From Allobosea robiniae (GTDB lineage: Bacteria > Pseudomonadota > Alphaproteobacteria > Rhizobiales > Beijerinckiaceae), in the NCBI RefSeq assembly GCF_900102525.1, contig NZ_FNBZ01000001.1:992001-1056000 (forward strand): a stretch of DNA of 64,000 nt, in the 5' to 3' direction. Position 1 is the stretch's first letter. Every line of letters begins with the position of its first letter. A program made the translations under genes and the position numbers. A model generated the notes under the pieces. That model had not been told where the DNA came from. It made no database searches and was given only the letters and a program-made list of their open reading frames with translations. Shown one piece after another: positions 28,654-37,367 of the stretch.

Positions 28654-29733
28654 TCAAGCCGCCTGACGCGGCTGCGGGCCGACATAGACCGATTGCGGGC
28701 GGATCAGGCGGCCGCCGGCGATCTGCTCCTTGGCATGGGCGAGCCAGCCCGTCGTCCGCCCCAGCGCAAAGACGCAGGTGAAGGAATCCGGCGTGAAGCC
28801 GAGCGCCTCCAGCAGCAGCGCCGTGTAGAACTCGACATTGGTCTCCAGCGTGCGGTTGGGCTTGCGCTCGCGCAGGATGGCGAGCGCCGCCTGCTCGACC
28901 GCCTCGGCCAAGGCGAGGCGCCCGCTATCGGCGCCGAGCCGGCGGATCGCGCCCTTCAGCGCATCGGCGCGCGGATCGCGCACGCGATAGATGCGGTGGC
29001 CGAAGCCCATCAGTCGGTCGCCACGATCGAGCGCGGTCTCCAGCCAGGCGCGGGCATTGGTGGGCGCACCGATCGCATCGAGCATCTCGATGACCGGGCC
29101 GGGTGCGCCGCCGTGGAGCGGTCCTTTCAACGCACCGATACCGGCGAGCACGGCCGAAACCAATCCGGCGCGGGTCGAAGCGACGACGCGCGACGCAAAG
29201 GTCGAGGCGTTAAGGCCGTGATCGGCCACCGTGACAAGATAGGTGTCGAGCGCGGCGGCCTGCTGCTTCGTCGGCGCCTTGCCGGTCAGCATGCGCAGCG
29301 TGTCGGCCGCCTGCGACAGGGATGCATCGGGCGCGACCGGCGCGAGGCCCTGACGCAGGCGCAGCGAGGCGGCGGTGAAGACGGCCGGCGCCGCCAGAAG
29401 CCGCAGCACCGTGCCGGCATCCTCGCCATCCGGGATCAACGCCGTCATCGCGCGGATCATCTCGACCGGCCCGAGCGTCACGGGGATAACGGCCTTCCTG
29501 ACCACCGTCTCGAACAACTCCTGTCGCGCCGCGCCGAGCGCCGCCGGCAAATCCTTCATGGCCGGCAGGTCCGGCACGAAGCCGTCGAGCATCAATGCGG
29601 CCATCTCCTCGAAGGAGGTATGGCCCGCGAGCTCATCGAGGCTGTGGCCGCGCATCACCAGCCGCCCGGCCGCTCCATCGACTTCGGAGAGCACGGTATG
29701 GGCGGCAACGACATCTTCAAGGCCATCGGACAT
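28654..29733 (-). CDS. Citrate synthase-family protein (citrate/2-methylcitrate synthase-like)
   Basis: A 359-residue citrate-synthase-fold enzyme. The catalytic-histidine regions are visible (DHGLNASTFASRVVAST, GPLHGGAPG, GFGHRIYRVRDPRADALK), and the C-terminal GRTTGWLAHAKEQ fits substrate binding. It is shorter than the classical 430-residue hexameric type and may be a minor or methylcitrate-type paralogue. The start has GAGGAG seven bases upstream. It is divergent from another citrate-synthase-like gene with an HTH domain; the 88-bp gap has an AT-rich palindrome. The acyl-CoA substrate cannot be assigned from sequence. Confidence 0.88.
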   Translation of the reverse strand: MSDGLEDVVAAHTVLSEVDGAAGRLVMRGHSLDELAGHTSFEEMAALMLDGFVPDLPAMKDLPAALGAARQELFETVVRKAVIPVTLGPVEMIRAMTALIPDGEDAGTVLRLLAAPAVFTAASLRLRQGLAPVAPDASLSQAADTLRMLTGKAPTKQQAAALDTYLVTVADHGLNASTFASRVVASTRAGLVSAVLAGIGALKGPLHGGAPGPVIEMLDAIGAPTNARAWLETALDRGDRLMGFGHRIYRVRDPRADALKGAIRRLGADSGRLALAEAVEQAALAILRERKPNRTLETNVEFYTALLLEALGFTPDSFTCVFALGRTTGWLAHAKEQIAGGRLIRPQSVYVGPQPRQAA

Positions 29734-29762
29734 GGCTGTTCTCCTCAACATCTGAGGCCTTG

Positions 29763-29795
29763 AAGATTGATAGCTTCATCAGTAGAATCAATCTT
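29763..29795. promoter_or_regulatory. Inverted repeat between the divergent citrate-synthase-like genes
   Basis: AAGATTGAT (29763-29771) and ATCAATCTT (29787-29795) are perfect 9-base inverted arms with a 15-base spacer, in a distinctly AT-rich 88-bp gap. It is a good candidate operator for both genes, perhaps bound by the N-terminal HTH of the rightward protein. Confidence 0.55.
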
Positions 29796-29821
29796 GAACA
29801 ATATAATCAATGTATTTTCCC

Positions 29822-30961
29822 ATGACCGACTGGCTGACGGCGCAACAGGTGATGCAGCGGCTCGGGCTGAAGCCGCAGACGCTCTACGCCTATGTCAGCC
29901 GCGGGCTGATCGAGGCGCGCGGCGACGCGGACGACTCGCGGCGGCGACTCTACCGGGCCGAGGACGTGGCGCGGCTGGAGCATCGCAAGGCACGGGGGCG
30001 CAAGCCCGCCGCCATCGCCGAGGATGCGATCGCCTTCGGCGAGCCGATCCTGGCCTCGGGCATCGCCACGATCCAGCGCGGCAAGCTCTGGTATCGCGGA
30101 CAGGATGCCGAAAAGCTTTCCGAGACGGCGAAGCTGGAGGATGTCGCAAGGCTGCTCTGGGATTGCGGCTCGCAGCGCTTCCCGCCGTTGTTCACGATCG
30201 TGCCGGAGGCGCCGGCCCGGCAGCGGATGTTCGCGGTGATCGCCGCGCGCGCCGCCAGCGATCCCGCCATGGCCGGCCGCACCAAGAAGGCGCTCTATCT
30301 GGAAGCGGCCTCCGTCATCGACTCGCTCGTCGATGCCATCGCCGGGCGGCCGGGCCAGGGGCCGATCCACCACCGGCTGGCGCAGGCCTGGGGCTGCGAC
30401 GCTGATGGAGCCGACCTGATCCGCCGCGCGCTGGTGCTGTTGGCCGATCATGAGCTCAACGCCTCGACCTTCGCGGTCCGGGTGGCAGCCTCGACGCGCG
30501 CCTCGCTCGCCGCCTGCATCCTGGCCGGGCTCGCGACATTGTCGGGGCCGCTGCATGGCGGGATGACGCCGCGTGTGCTCGGGCTGATGCGCGAGATCGC
30601 AAGCGAGGGCGTCGAGGTGGCGGTCCCGGCGCGGCTTGCGACGGGCATGCCCCTGCCCGGCTTCGGCCATCCGCTCTATCCGGATGGCGATCCGCGGGCT
30701 CGCGCGCTGCTCACTGCATTCACGCTGCCGCCAGCCTATGCGGCGACGCGCCGGGCCGTCACCGCGTTGACCGGCGAGGAGCCGAATATCGATTTCGTGC
30801 TGACGGCGATCGTAAGCGAACTCGGGTTGGCGCCGGATATCTCGTTCCAGATTTTTGCCGCCGCGCGCTGCGCCGGCTGGATCGCGCATGCGCTGGAGCA
30901 GGGCGAGACCGGACGCCTGATCCGGCCTCGCGCCCGCTATGTCGGGCCGGAGCCAGCCTAG
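29822..30961 (+). CDS. Citrate synthase-fold protein with N-terminal helix-turn-helix
   Basis: A 379-residue protein. Residues about 1-55 form a MerR/excisionase-like helix-turn-helix (WLTAQQVMQRLGLKPQTLYAY, then SRRRLYRAEDVARLEHRK). The rest is a citrate synthase fold with DHELNASTFAVRVAAST, SGPLHGGMTPRV and GFGHPLYPDGDPRARAL. It may be an enzyme tethered to DNA or a citrate-synthase-derived regulator sensing an acyl-CoA or oxaloacetate. An ATG at 29810 is an alternative start; neither has a ribosome-binding site, so the message may be leaderless. Its stop overlaps the convergent CFA synthase stop by 4 bp. Confidence 0.85.
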   Translation: MTDWLTAQQVMQRLGLKPQTLYAYVSRGLIEARGDADDSRRRLYRAEDVARLEHRKARGRKPAAIAEDAIAFGEPILASGIATIQRGKLWYRGQDAEKLSETAKLEDVARLLWDCGSQRFPPLFTIVPEAPARQRMFAVIAARAASDPAMAGRTKKALYLEAASVIDSLVDAIAGRPGQGPIHHRLAQAWGCDADGADLIRRALVLLADHELNASTFAVRVAASTRASLAACILAGLATLSGPLHGGMTPRVLGLMREIASEGVEVAVPARLATGMPLPGFGHPLYPDGDPRARALLTAFTLPPAYAATRRAVTALTGEEPNIDFVLTAIVSELGLAPDISFQIFAAARCAGWIAHALEQGETGRLIRPRARYVGPEPA

Positions 30962-32199
30962 GCCGGCTCGGTAACCTTCATCGGCGTCGACTTCCCCGCA
31001 AGCTCGCCCTCGCGCTCTTCGATATAGCCGCGCGTGATCGGCAGGCCGTCGAGCTTCTTGGCGAGCTGGAACTGGAACACCACGAGATCATCATGCCGGA
31101 AGCTCGCCTCGCAGGCGGCGAGATAGAACTCCCACATCCGGGCGAAGCGCTCGTCGTACATCGCCACCGCCTCGTCGCGCCGGGCGAGGAAGTTCTCGCG
31201 CCAGACCTTCAGCGTCTCGGCATAGTGCAGGCGCAGCACCTCGACATCGGTGATGATCAGCCCCTCCTGCTCGACCGCTGCCGCCACCTCCGACATGGCG
31301 GGGATATAGCCGCCGGGGAAGATGTACTTGGCGATGAAGGGATTGGTCGCGCCGGGCGGCGTCGAGCGGCCGATGGTGTGGACGAGTGCCACGCCGTCAT
31401 CACTCAGCAATTCGCGGATCTTGCGGAAATAGTCGCGGTAATAGCCGACGCCGACATGCTCGAACATGCCGACCGAGACGATGCGGTCGAACGGCTCGGC
31501 GAGATGGCGATAGTCCTGCAGCCGGAACTCGACCGGCAGGCCGGATTCGGCGCCGCGCTGCTGCGCGATGGCGAGTTGCTCCTCGGAGAGCGTGATGCCC
31601 GTCACCGAGGCACCCGTCCCTCCGGCAATGGACAACGCCATGCCGCCCCAGCCGCAGCCGATATCGAGCACACGCTGGCCGGGCTTGAGATCGAGCTTGC
31701 CCATGATGTGACGCTTCTTGGCCAACTGCGCCTGCGCCAGCGTCATGCCGGGCTCAGCGAAATAGGCGCAGGAATACTGCATGTCCGGATCGAGGAAGAG
31801 CCGGAAGAAGTCGCTTTTGAGGTCGTAGTGATGCGCCACATTGCGCCGGGCGAGCGCCGGCGTGTTGTGCTGATGGAAGCGCCGCACCGCCGTGCGCAGA
31901 CCCTCCAGGACCTTGCCCCAGCCCTTGGGGCGTGCGCGATGCACGGCAGCGACCAGCGCATCGAGCAGGTCGTAGAGCGAGCCCTGCTCGACCACGACAC
32001 GCCCATCCATCACGGCTTCGCCCAAGGCGAGCTCGGGATTGAGCGCGAGTTTCAGTTCCGTCGGGGAATCGACGATGCGCATGCGCAATCGCGGCGCAGT
32101 GCCCTGCCCGATCGACTGCAACGTGCCATCGGGGAAAACGACATCGATACGTGGCTCGATCGCGAGCCGAGACAACATTCTGGCAATCAGCGAGTGCAT
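30958..32199 (-). CDS. Cyclopropane-fatty-acyl-phospholipid synthase family methyltransferase
   Basis: A 413-residue S-adenosylmethionine-dependent enzyme that adds a methylene across double bonds of membrane phospholipid acyl chains. The AdoMet-binding motif VLDIGCGWGG is at residues 177-186; conserved CFA segments NVAHHYDLKSDFFRLFLDP, MQYSCAYF and GMFEHVGVGYY are present. Length fits bacterial CFA synthases (about 380-420). The start is at the ATG reading MHSLIARML, with AAGGTGG upstream; an upstream TTG or ATG extension would be unlike the family. It is convergent with and overlaps the HTH-citrate-synthase gene. Confidence 0.9.
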   Translation of the reverse strand: MHSLIARMLSRLAIEPRIDVVFPDGTLQSIGQGTAPRLRMRIVDSPTELKLALNPELALGEAVMDGRVVVEQGSLYDLLDALVAAVHRARPKGWGKVLEGLRTAVRRFHQHNTPALARRNVAHHYDLKSDFFRLFLDPDMQYSCAYFAEPGMTLAQAQLAKKRHIMGKLDLKPGQRVLDIGCGWGGMALSIAGGTGASVTGITLSEEQLAIAQQRGAESGLPVEFRLQDYRHLAEPFDRIVSVGMFEHVGVGYYRDYFRKIRELLSDDGVALVHTIGRSTPPGATNPFIAKYIFPGGYIPAMSEVAAAVEQEGLIITDVEVLRLHYAETLKVWRENFLARRDEAVAMYDERFARMWEFYLAACEASFRHDDLVVFQFQLAKKLDGLPITRGYIEEREGELAGKSTPMKVTEPA

Positions 32200-32352
32200 T
32201 GGCCCCACCTTCGGCAGCGCCCCTTTCGCTGAAGATGGCAATTCGGAGCACCGCCGTAACCGCCCTTTGGTGCAAGGCAGTCCCACGCCTGCGACATGAC
32301 AACGCAGGTGAGACCGTTCGGTTCCGCTAGGGAAGCATAGCCGACCTGCCGG

Positions 32353-33132
32353 CTAATGATCCGCCGCGATGACCTCTGCGCGGATCTCCTCGACCAGCCG
32401 CTCCTTCAGGGCGACGAATTCCGGGGTCGTCTTGATGGTGTAGGGCCGCGGATGCGGCAGATCGACCGCGATATCGGCCTTGATCCGCCCCGGGCGCGCA
32501 CTCATCACCACGACGCGGGAGCCGACGAAGATCGCCTCCTCGATATCATGGGTGACGAAGAGCACGGTCTTCTGCTCGCGCTCCCAGATGCCGAGCAGCA
32601 TTTCCTGCATCAGGGCGCGGGTCTGGTTGTCGAGCGCGCCGAAGGGCTCGTCGAGCAGCAGGATCTTCGGGTCGTTGGCAAGCGCGCGGGCAATCGCCGT
32701 TCGCTGCTGCATGCCGCCGGAGAGCTGTTTCGGGAAATGGTCGACGAACTGGCCGAGCCCGACGCGCACCGCCCAGTCACGGGCGATCTTCAGGCGCTCG
32801 GCTTCCGGCATGCCTTTTTCCCGGAGGCCGAAGGCGATGTTCTGCTGCACGCTCAGCCAGGGAAAGAGCGTATAGCTCTGGAAGACGAAGCCGCGATCGG
32901 CACCCGGCCCGGAAACGGCTGAGCCGTCGAGCAGGACGCGGCCCTCGCTCGCCGTCTCCAGCCCGCCGATGATGCGCAGCAAGGTCGACTTGCCGCAGCC
33001 GGAGGGGCCGAGGATGGTGATGAAGTCGTTGTCGGCGACGCTGAGCGAGGTCGGCATCAGGGCGCGGGTCGGCTCGGCCCCACGCTGGCCGGCGAAGACC
33101 TTGCCGAGATTCTCGATGACAAGCTTGCTCAT
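32353..33132 (-). CDS. NitT/TauT-family ABC importer ATPase
   Basis: A 259-residue ATPase of the nitrate/sulfonate/taurine-type importer family. The Walker A GPSGCGKST, Q-loop FVFQSYTLFPW, signature LSGGMQQRTAIARA, Walker B LLLDEPFGALD and THDIEEA are all visible; the last two are characteristic of this family. The ATG overlaps the permease stop (ATGA). Last gene of the operon binding protein-glycosylase-permease-ATPase. The 153 bases after its stop (to the CFA synthase start) hold only that gene's promoter region. Confidence 0.94.
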   Translation of the reverse strand: MSKLVIENLGKVFAGQRGAEPTRALMPTSLSVADNDFITILGPSGCGKSTLLRIIGGLETASEGRVLLDGSAVSGPGADRGFVFQSYTLFPWLSVQQNIAFGLREKGMPEAERLKIARDWAVRVGLGQFVDHFPKQLSGGMQQRTAIARALANDPKILLLDEPFGALDNQTRALMQEMLLGIWEREQKTVLFVTHDIEEAIFVGSRVVVMSARPGRIKADIAVDLPHPRPYTIKTTPEFVALKERLVEEIRAEVIAADH

Positions 33133-33902
33133 GCGCGCGCCCACGGGAACAGGCGCTGGTTGATCGCCTTGAAGAGGAAATCCGAGATGAGGCCGATCAG
33201 GCCGATCACGATGATGCCGAAGATGATCTGCCCGGTATTCAGCAAGGCCTGGCTGTCGGTGATCATGTGGCCGATGCCGGAAGAGGAACCGATCAGCTCG
33301 GCGACGATGACATAGGTCCAGGCCCAGCCCAGCACGAGCCGGAAGATCTCGGCGATCTCCGGCGCGGCATTGGGCAGCATGACGCGGCGCACCACCGAGC
33401 GGTCGGTCGCGCCCAGCGTATAGGCGGCATCGACGAGATCGCGCCGGATCGAACCGACCGAAACCGCGATCATCAGGATGAGCTGGAAGACCGAGCCGAT
33501 GAAGATGACCAATAGCTTCTGCGTCTCCCCGATGCCGGCCCAGAGGATCAGGAGCGGGATGAAGGCCGAGGCCGGCAGATAGCGCGCGAAGGAGACGAAA
33601 GGTTCGAGGAAAGCCTCGATCGGCTTGTAGGCGCCCATCAGAATGCCGATCGGCAAGGCGACGATGACGGCGAGGATGAAGCCGCCGAGGACGCGCCAGA
33701 TCGTCATCATGATGTCGAAGCCGAAGCCGTAGCGGACCATCAGGTTGTAGCCCTCGCCGACCATGGTCAGCGGATCGGCGAGGAACAGGCGCTGGACATA
33801 GCCGCCGAAGGTCGCGACCGACCAGAGCGCGACGAAAAGCGCGAAGAAGGCCAGGCCGTAGCCGATGCGGGCCGGGGCCGAGACGGGTTGCAAAGGTCTC
33901 AT
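33129..33902 (-). CDS. NitT/TauT-family ABC importer permease
   Basis: A 257-residue inner-membrane permease with about six helices (first AFFALFVALWSVATFGGYV). The coupling EAA loop is near DAAYTLGATDRSVVRRVMLPNAAP, and GWAWTYVIVAELIGSSSGIG is a typical SsuC/TauC-like segment. It overlaps the DNA-glycosylase stop and the ATPase start, each by ATGA, so the operon is translationally chained. It partners the 32353-33132 ATPase and the 34425-35384 binding protein. Confidence 0.94.
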   Translation of the reverse strand: MRPLQPVSAPARIGYGLAFFALFVALWSVATFGGYVQRLFLADPLTMVGEGYNLMVRYGFGFDIMMTIWRVLGGFILAVIVALPIGILMGAYKPIEAFLEPFVSFARYLPASAFIPLLILWAGIGETQKLLVIFIGSVFQLILMIAVSVGSIRRDLVDAAYTLGATDRSVVRRVMLPNAAPEIAEIFRLVLGWAWTYVIVAELIGSSSGIGHMITDSQALLNTGQIIFGIIVIGLIGLISDFLFKAINQRLFPWARA

Positions 33903-34414
33903 CGCGATTGGGTTCCGGTCACGGCCATGGCCAGTTGCTTCCAGGGTTCGATCGACCAGAAGCCGGCGGCGGCGCCGGAGGTCGAAGGGAGGATGTAGGT
34001 TTCGGCATCGGCCAGTCTGTGCGTCTGCGGCCCGTAGGCGAGCCCGCCCTCCCTGATCCCGAGGGCGACTTGGGCCGCGCGCTTGCCGTTGAAAGCGAGG
34101 ATGCGGGGCCGGTTCGCAGCGATCCGCGCCGTGAAGCCGGCCACGTCGAAATGGCCGCCGCGCAGCGCGGAATCCGGACCCGAGCTGCGCTTGGCGACAT
34201 CGGTCAGGCCGATGCCGTAGCGTGGCAGGGTCGCGAATTCCTCCGGCTGGAGCCTCATCGGGACGAGCCCGATCTCATGAAGCACCGGCCAGAACTTGTT
34301 GCCTGGCCCGGCATAATAGGCGCCGCGCCTGGCCGAGACGGCGCCGGCCTGCGTACCGCAGAAGACGACACGCAGGCCGGGTTCCAGAATATCCGGAAGG
34401 ATGTCGCCGGTCAT
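33899..34414 (-). CDS. Mug-like mismatch-specific DNA glycosylase
   Basis: A 171-residue protein of the uracil-DNA-glycosylase superfamily (Mug/TDG branch), which removes uracil or related bases opposite G. Segments VVFCGTQAG (residues 16-24), YYAGPGNKFWPVLHEIGL and ILPSTSGAAAGFW match family landmarks. Motif 1, GINPG with the catalytic Asn in E. coli Mug, reads GTQAG here, with Gln22 at the Asn position, so specificity or activity may differ. It sits inside an ABC-importer operon, 10 bp after the binding-protein gene, and overlaps the permease start by ATGA. No functional link to transport is evident. Confidence 0.85.
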   Translation of the reverse strand: MTGDILPDILEPGLRVVFCGTQAGAVSARRGAYYAGPGNKFWPVLHEIGLVPMRLQPEEFATLPRYGIGLTDVAKRSSGPDSALRGGHFDVAGFTARIAANRPRILAFNGKRAAQVALGIREGGLAYGPQTHRLADAETYILPSTSGAAAGFWSIEPWKQLAMAVTGTQSR

Positions 34415-34424
34415 GCGCCGACGG

Positions 34425-35384
34425 TTACTTGCCGGCGACGAACCGCGTATCGACCAGCGAGGCGAGATCGGGCTTCGCCTTGAGCAGGCCGATCTCGAGC
34501 AGCAGGTCGGCGGCCTTGGCCGAGAAGGCCTGCCAGTCGCCCGCGAAGAATTTCTTGTTGCCCTCGGCATCCGACCAGCGCAGGAACGCCGCCGATTTGC
34601 CGAACTGCTCGCCGGTCTGCTTCACGTCGGCGCCCATGATCTCATAGGCCTTGGCCTGGTCCTTCTTGATCATCTCCAGGGCCTCGAAATAGCTCTGGGT
34701 CAGCGCGGCCGCGGCCTTGTCGTTGACGAGGAAGGCGGGCGTGCAGCCGAAGGTGTCCATCACCATCGGATAGTCGAGGGTGGTGGCGATGATCTTGCCG
34801 GCATCGGGCTTGTCACGGACGGTGGAGAGATAGGGCTCATAGGTCATGGCGGCGTCGTTCTGGCCGGCGATGAAGGCCTGAGCGGCGGGGCCGGGCTCCA
34901 TGTTGACGACCTTGACGTCCTTCACCGAGAGGCCGTTCTCCTTGAGCATCCAAGCCAGCGCGAAATAAGGCGAGGTACCGGGCGCGGAAGCCGCGACCGT
35001 CTTGCCCTTCAAATCCTTGATCGCGGCGACATCCTTGCGCACGGCCATGCCGTCGGCGCCGTAGCTCTTGTCGAGCTGGAAGATCTGCTTGGTCTTGATG
35101 CCGGCCGCATCCCAGACGATCCAGGTCTCGACCGTGGTCGCGGCGCACTGGATGTCGCCGGAGGCGATGGCGAGGTGGCGGTCCTTCTGCGGGATCTTCT
35201 TGATGGTGACGTCGAGGCCGTTCTTCGCGAAGATGCCGGCCTCCTTGGCGAGCACGAGCGGCGCGAAGCCAGTCCAGCCGGAAATGCCGATACTGACCTT
35301 GGTCTGTGCCTGGGCGCCACCCGCCGCGAGAAGCGCCGCGAGGCCGAAGCCGACAGTCGCACCGATGCGCTTGAAAACTGCCAT
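34425..35384 (-). CDS. NitT/TauT-family ABC importer substrate-binding protein
   Basis: A 319-residue periplasmic binding protein. The signal peptide MAVFKRIGATVGFGLAALLA ends near AQA, and the mature part opens with TKVSIGISGWTGFAPLVLAKEAGIF, typical of the SsuA/TauA/ThiY-like fold. The ATG at 35384 has AAGGG about eight bases upstream. It is first of a four-gene operon. A copy of the hut-type palindrome lies 98 bp upstream of the start, so the ligand may be histidine, urocanate or a derivative; this is inference and family members bind very diverse ligands. Confidence 0.92.
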   Translation of the reverse strand: MAVFKRIGATVGFGLAALLAAGGAQAQTKVSIGISGWTGFAPLVLAKEAGIFAKNGLDVTIKKIPQKDRHLAIASGDIQCAATTVETWIVWDAAGIKTKQIFQLDKSYGADGMAVRKDVAAIKDLKGKTVAASAPGTSPYFALAWMLKENGLSVKDVKVVNMEPGPAAQAFIAGQNDAAMTYEPYLSTVRDKPDAGKIIATTLDYPMVMDTFGCTPAFLVNDKAAAALTQSYFEALEMIKKDQAKAYEIMGADVKQTGEQFGKSAAFLRWSDAEGNKKFFAGDWQAFSAKAADLLLEIGLLKAKPDLASLVDTRFVAGK

Positions 35385-35481
35385 GATTGAAACCCTTCCC
35401 CGGTTTTTCGGCCGATGCACCACGCTGACGCGTGGAGCGTCATTTGCGGCGCAAAGCAACCTTCGTTCCAAAACAGCCTAA

Positions 35482-35493
35482 TTGCATATGCAA
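35482..35493. promoter_or_regulatory. Third copy of the hut-type palindrome, upstream of the NitT/TauT importer
   Basis: TTGCATATGCAA is identical to the 12-bp core of the two palindromes in the hutF/hutI promoter, with flanking AA on the left as well. It lies 98 bp before the binding-protein start (leftward) and 136 bp before the ThDP-enzyme start (rightward). The best reading is a HutC operator that adds the importer, and perhaps the ThDP gene, to the hut regulon. Confidence 0.65.
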
Positions 35494-35628
35494 ACAGGTC
35501 AAGCCGCCGATCAGCGCCGCTTGGGGAAGTCATGACATTCTCTCGTTTGACAGGGCAGAGGGAATTTCCTCCTCTTCCGCCCGCCGGCGCGAGGGGCGCC
35601 CTTATTTTCTGTGAGTCGAGGTTTCCCA

Positions 35629-37185
35629 ATGAACGGCGCCGACCGCCTTTGCGACACGCTTCTGATCAACGGCGTCGATACCTGCTTCGCCAATCCCGGC
35701 ACCTCCGAGATGCATTTCGTCGCGGCGCTCGACCGCAAGCCGGAAATGCGCTGCGTGCTCGGCCTGTTCGAGGGCGTGGTGACCGGTGCGGCCGACGGCT
35801 ATGCCCGCATGGCCGACAAGCCGGCGGCGACGCTGCTGCATTGCGGGCCGGGCATGGCCAACGCGCTCGCCAACATGCACAACGCGAGGCGCGCCCGCAC
35901 GCCGATGATCAACGTCGTCGGCGACCATGCGACCTACCATCTCCAGCACGACGCGCCGCTGACCAGCGATATCGAGAGCCTGGCCGAGCCGATGTCGCAT
36001 TTCGTCCGCCGCATCGCGACGCCGGAGGATGTCGGCCCGGCGATCGGGGAAGCCTATGTCGCCTCGCTGACGCTGCCCGGCGTCACCACCGTGATCCTGC
36101 CGGCTGATTGCGCCTGGGGCAGCGTCGAACCCGCCACTCTGAAGCCGACCGAGCTGCCGGCGCTGAAGAGCGTCGATGACGCGACGATCCGCGAGGTCGC
36201 GGCCGGCCTGCGCAAGCATGGCAAGCGCGCCGCGATCATGCTGACGGGCCTCGCGCTCCGCGAGAAGCCGATGGAGATGGCCGCGCGCATCTGCGCGGTG
36301 ACCGGCGCCCAGATCTTCAGCCAGATGTCGAACGGGCGCATCCAGCGCGGTGCTGGCCGCGTCGCCATGCCCAAGGTGTTCTACCCGATCGACAAGGCGC
36401 TCGATCAGCTCAAGGATGTCGACTATCTCGTGCTCGTCGGCGCGCAGGTCCCGGTCGGCTTCTTCGCCTATCCCGGCAAGCCCGGCCGCCTGATCCATGA
36501 CGGCTGCGAGGTCGCCAAGCTCGCGATCCCCGGCGACGACCTGCCGGCGGCGATCACCGGGCTCGCCGAGGAGATGGGCGCGACCAAGACGGCCCCGCTC
36601 TACATCGCCCCGCCGCGCAAGGAGCAGCCCGGCCTGCCGACCGGCAAGCTCGATGCCGACAAGGCCTGCGCCATCGTCTCGGCGCTGCTGCCGGAGAACT
36701 GCATCGTCTGCGACGAGTCGGTCTCGTCCGGCCGCAGCTTCTATTACGACTGCCACAGCGCGCCGCAGCACGACTATATCCAGCTCACCGGCGGCGCGAT
36801 CGGCGAGGGCATCCCGCTCGCTGTCGGCGCGGCCGTCGCCTGCCCTGACCGCAAGGTCATCGGGATGCAGGCCGACGGCTCGGGCATGTACACGGTGCAG
36901 GGGTTGTGGACGCAGGCGCGCGAGAATCTCGACATCGTCACCGTCGTCTTCGCCAACCGGACCTACCAGATCCTGCATGGCGAGATGCGCGCCGTCGGCG
37001 TCAATGATTTCGGCCGCAACGCCACGCTGATGCTGAACATCGACGAGCCGGCGCTGGACTGGGTGATGATGGCCAAGGGCATGGGCGTCGAAGCGGCGCG
37101 GGCCACGACGGCCGAGGAGTTCACGAGCCTGTTCAAGGCCGCGCTCAGCCGCAAGGGGCCGTTCCTGATCGAGGCGGCGATCTGA
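35629..37185 (+). CDS. Thiamine-diphosphate-dependent enzyme, acetolactate synthase large-subunit-like
   Basis: A 518-residue ThDP enzyme related to acetolactate synthase and benzoylformate decarboxylase. Glu48 (LGLFEGVVTGAADGYARM) is the likely cofactor-activating residue, and MQADGSGMYTVQGLWT near residue 413 with the later FANRTYQIL is the ThDP/Mg motif. No small regulatory subunit follows, and the sequence lacks obvious FAD-binding features of true biosynthetic IlvB, so a decarboxylase or carboligase of unknown substrate is likely. The start at 35629 has GAGG seven bases upstream. It is divergent from the NitT/TauT importer. Confidence 0.85.
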   Translation: MNGADRLCDTLLINGVDTCFANPGTSEMHFVAALDRKPEMRCVLGLFEGVVTGAADGYARMADKPAATLLHCGPGMANALANMHNARRARTPMINVVGDHATYHLQHDAPLTSDIESLAEPMSHFVRRIATPEDVGPAIGEAYVASLTLPGVTTVILPADCAWGSVEPATLKPTELPALKSVDDATIREVAAGLRKHGKRAAIMLTGLALREKPMEMAARICAVTGAQIFSQMSNGRIQRGAGRVAMPKVFYPIDKALDQLKDVDYLVLVGAQVPVGFFAYPGKPGRLIHDGCEVAKLAIPGDDLPAAITGLAEEMGATKTAPLYIAPPRKEQPGLPTGKLDADKACAIVSALLPENCIVCDESVSSGRSFYYDCHSAPQHDYIQLTGGAIGEGIPLAVGAAVACPDRKVIGMQADGSGMYTVQGLWTQARENLDIVTVVFANRTYQILHGEMRAVGVNDFGRNATLMLNIDEPALDWVMMAKGMGVEAARATTAEEFTSLFKAALSRKGPFLIEAAI

Positions 37186-37208
37186 GGCGTTTCAGGCGGC
37201 ACTGAAGA

Positions 37209-37347
37209 GTGTCATCCCGCACGCGCTGCGGCACGTCAGTGCTGCGGCGCAGAGGCGGGATCGTTCTCAAGAAGAGGCACCTTCTCGTCACGCGGTCCCG
37301 TGTCTGCACAGCAGCGTTACACGCTGCAGCGCGCACGGGATGACACG
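37209..37347. repeat. Palindromic intergenic repeat with internal insertion
   Basis: The region opens with GTGTCATCCCGCACGCGCTG and closes with GCGCACGGGATGACAC, giving inverted outer ends about 110 bases apart. It holds AGTGCTGCGGCGC, also found in the repeat at 39138. It fills the convergent gap between the ThDP-enzyme and deacetylase genes. Probably a longer variant of the dispersed repeat. Confidence 0.6.
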
Positions 37348-37367
37348 TGTGGCTACGAAGACAGGCG

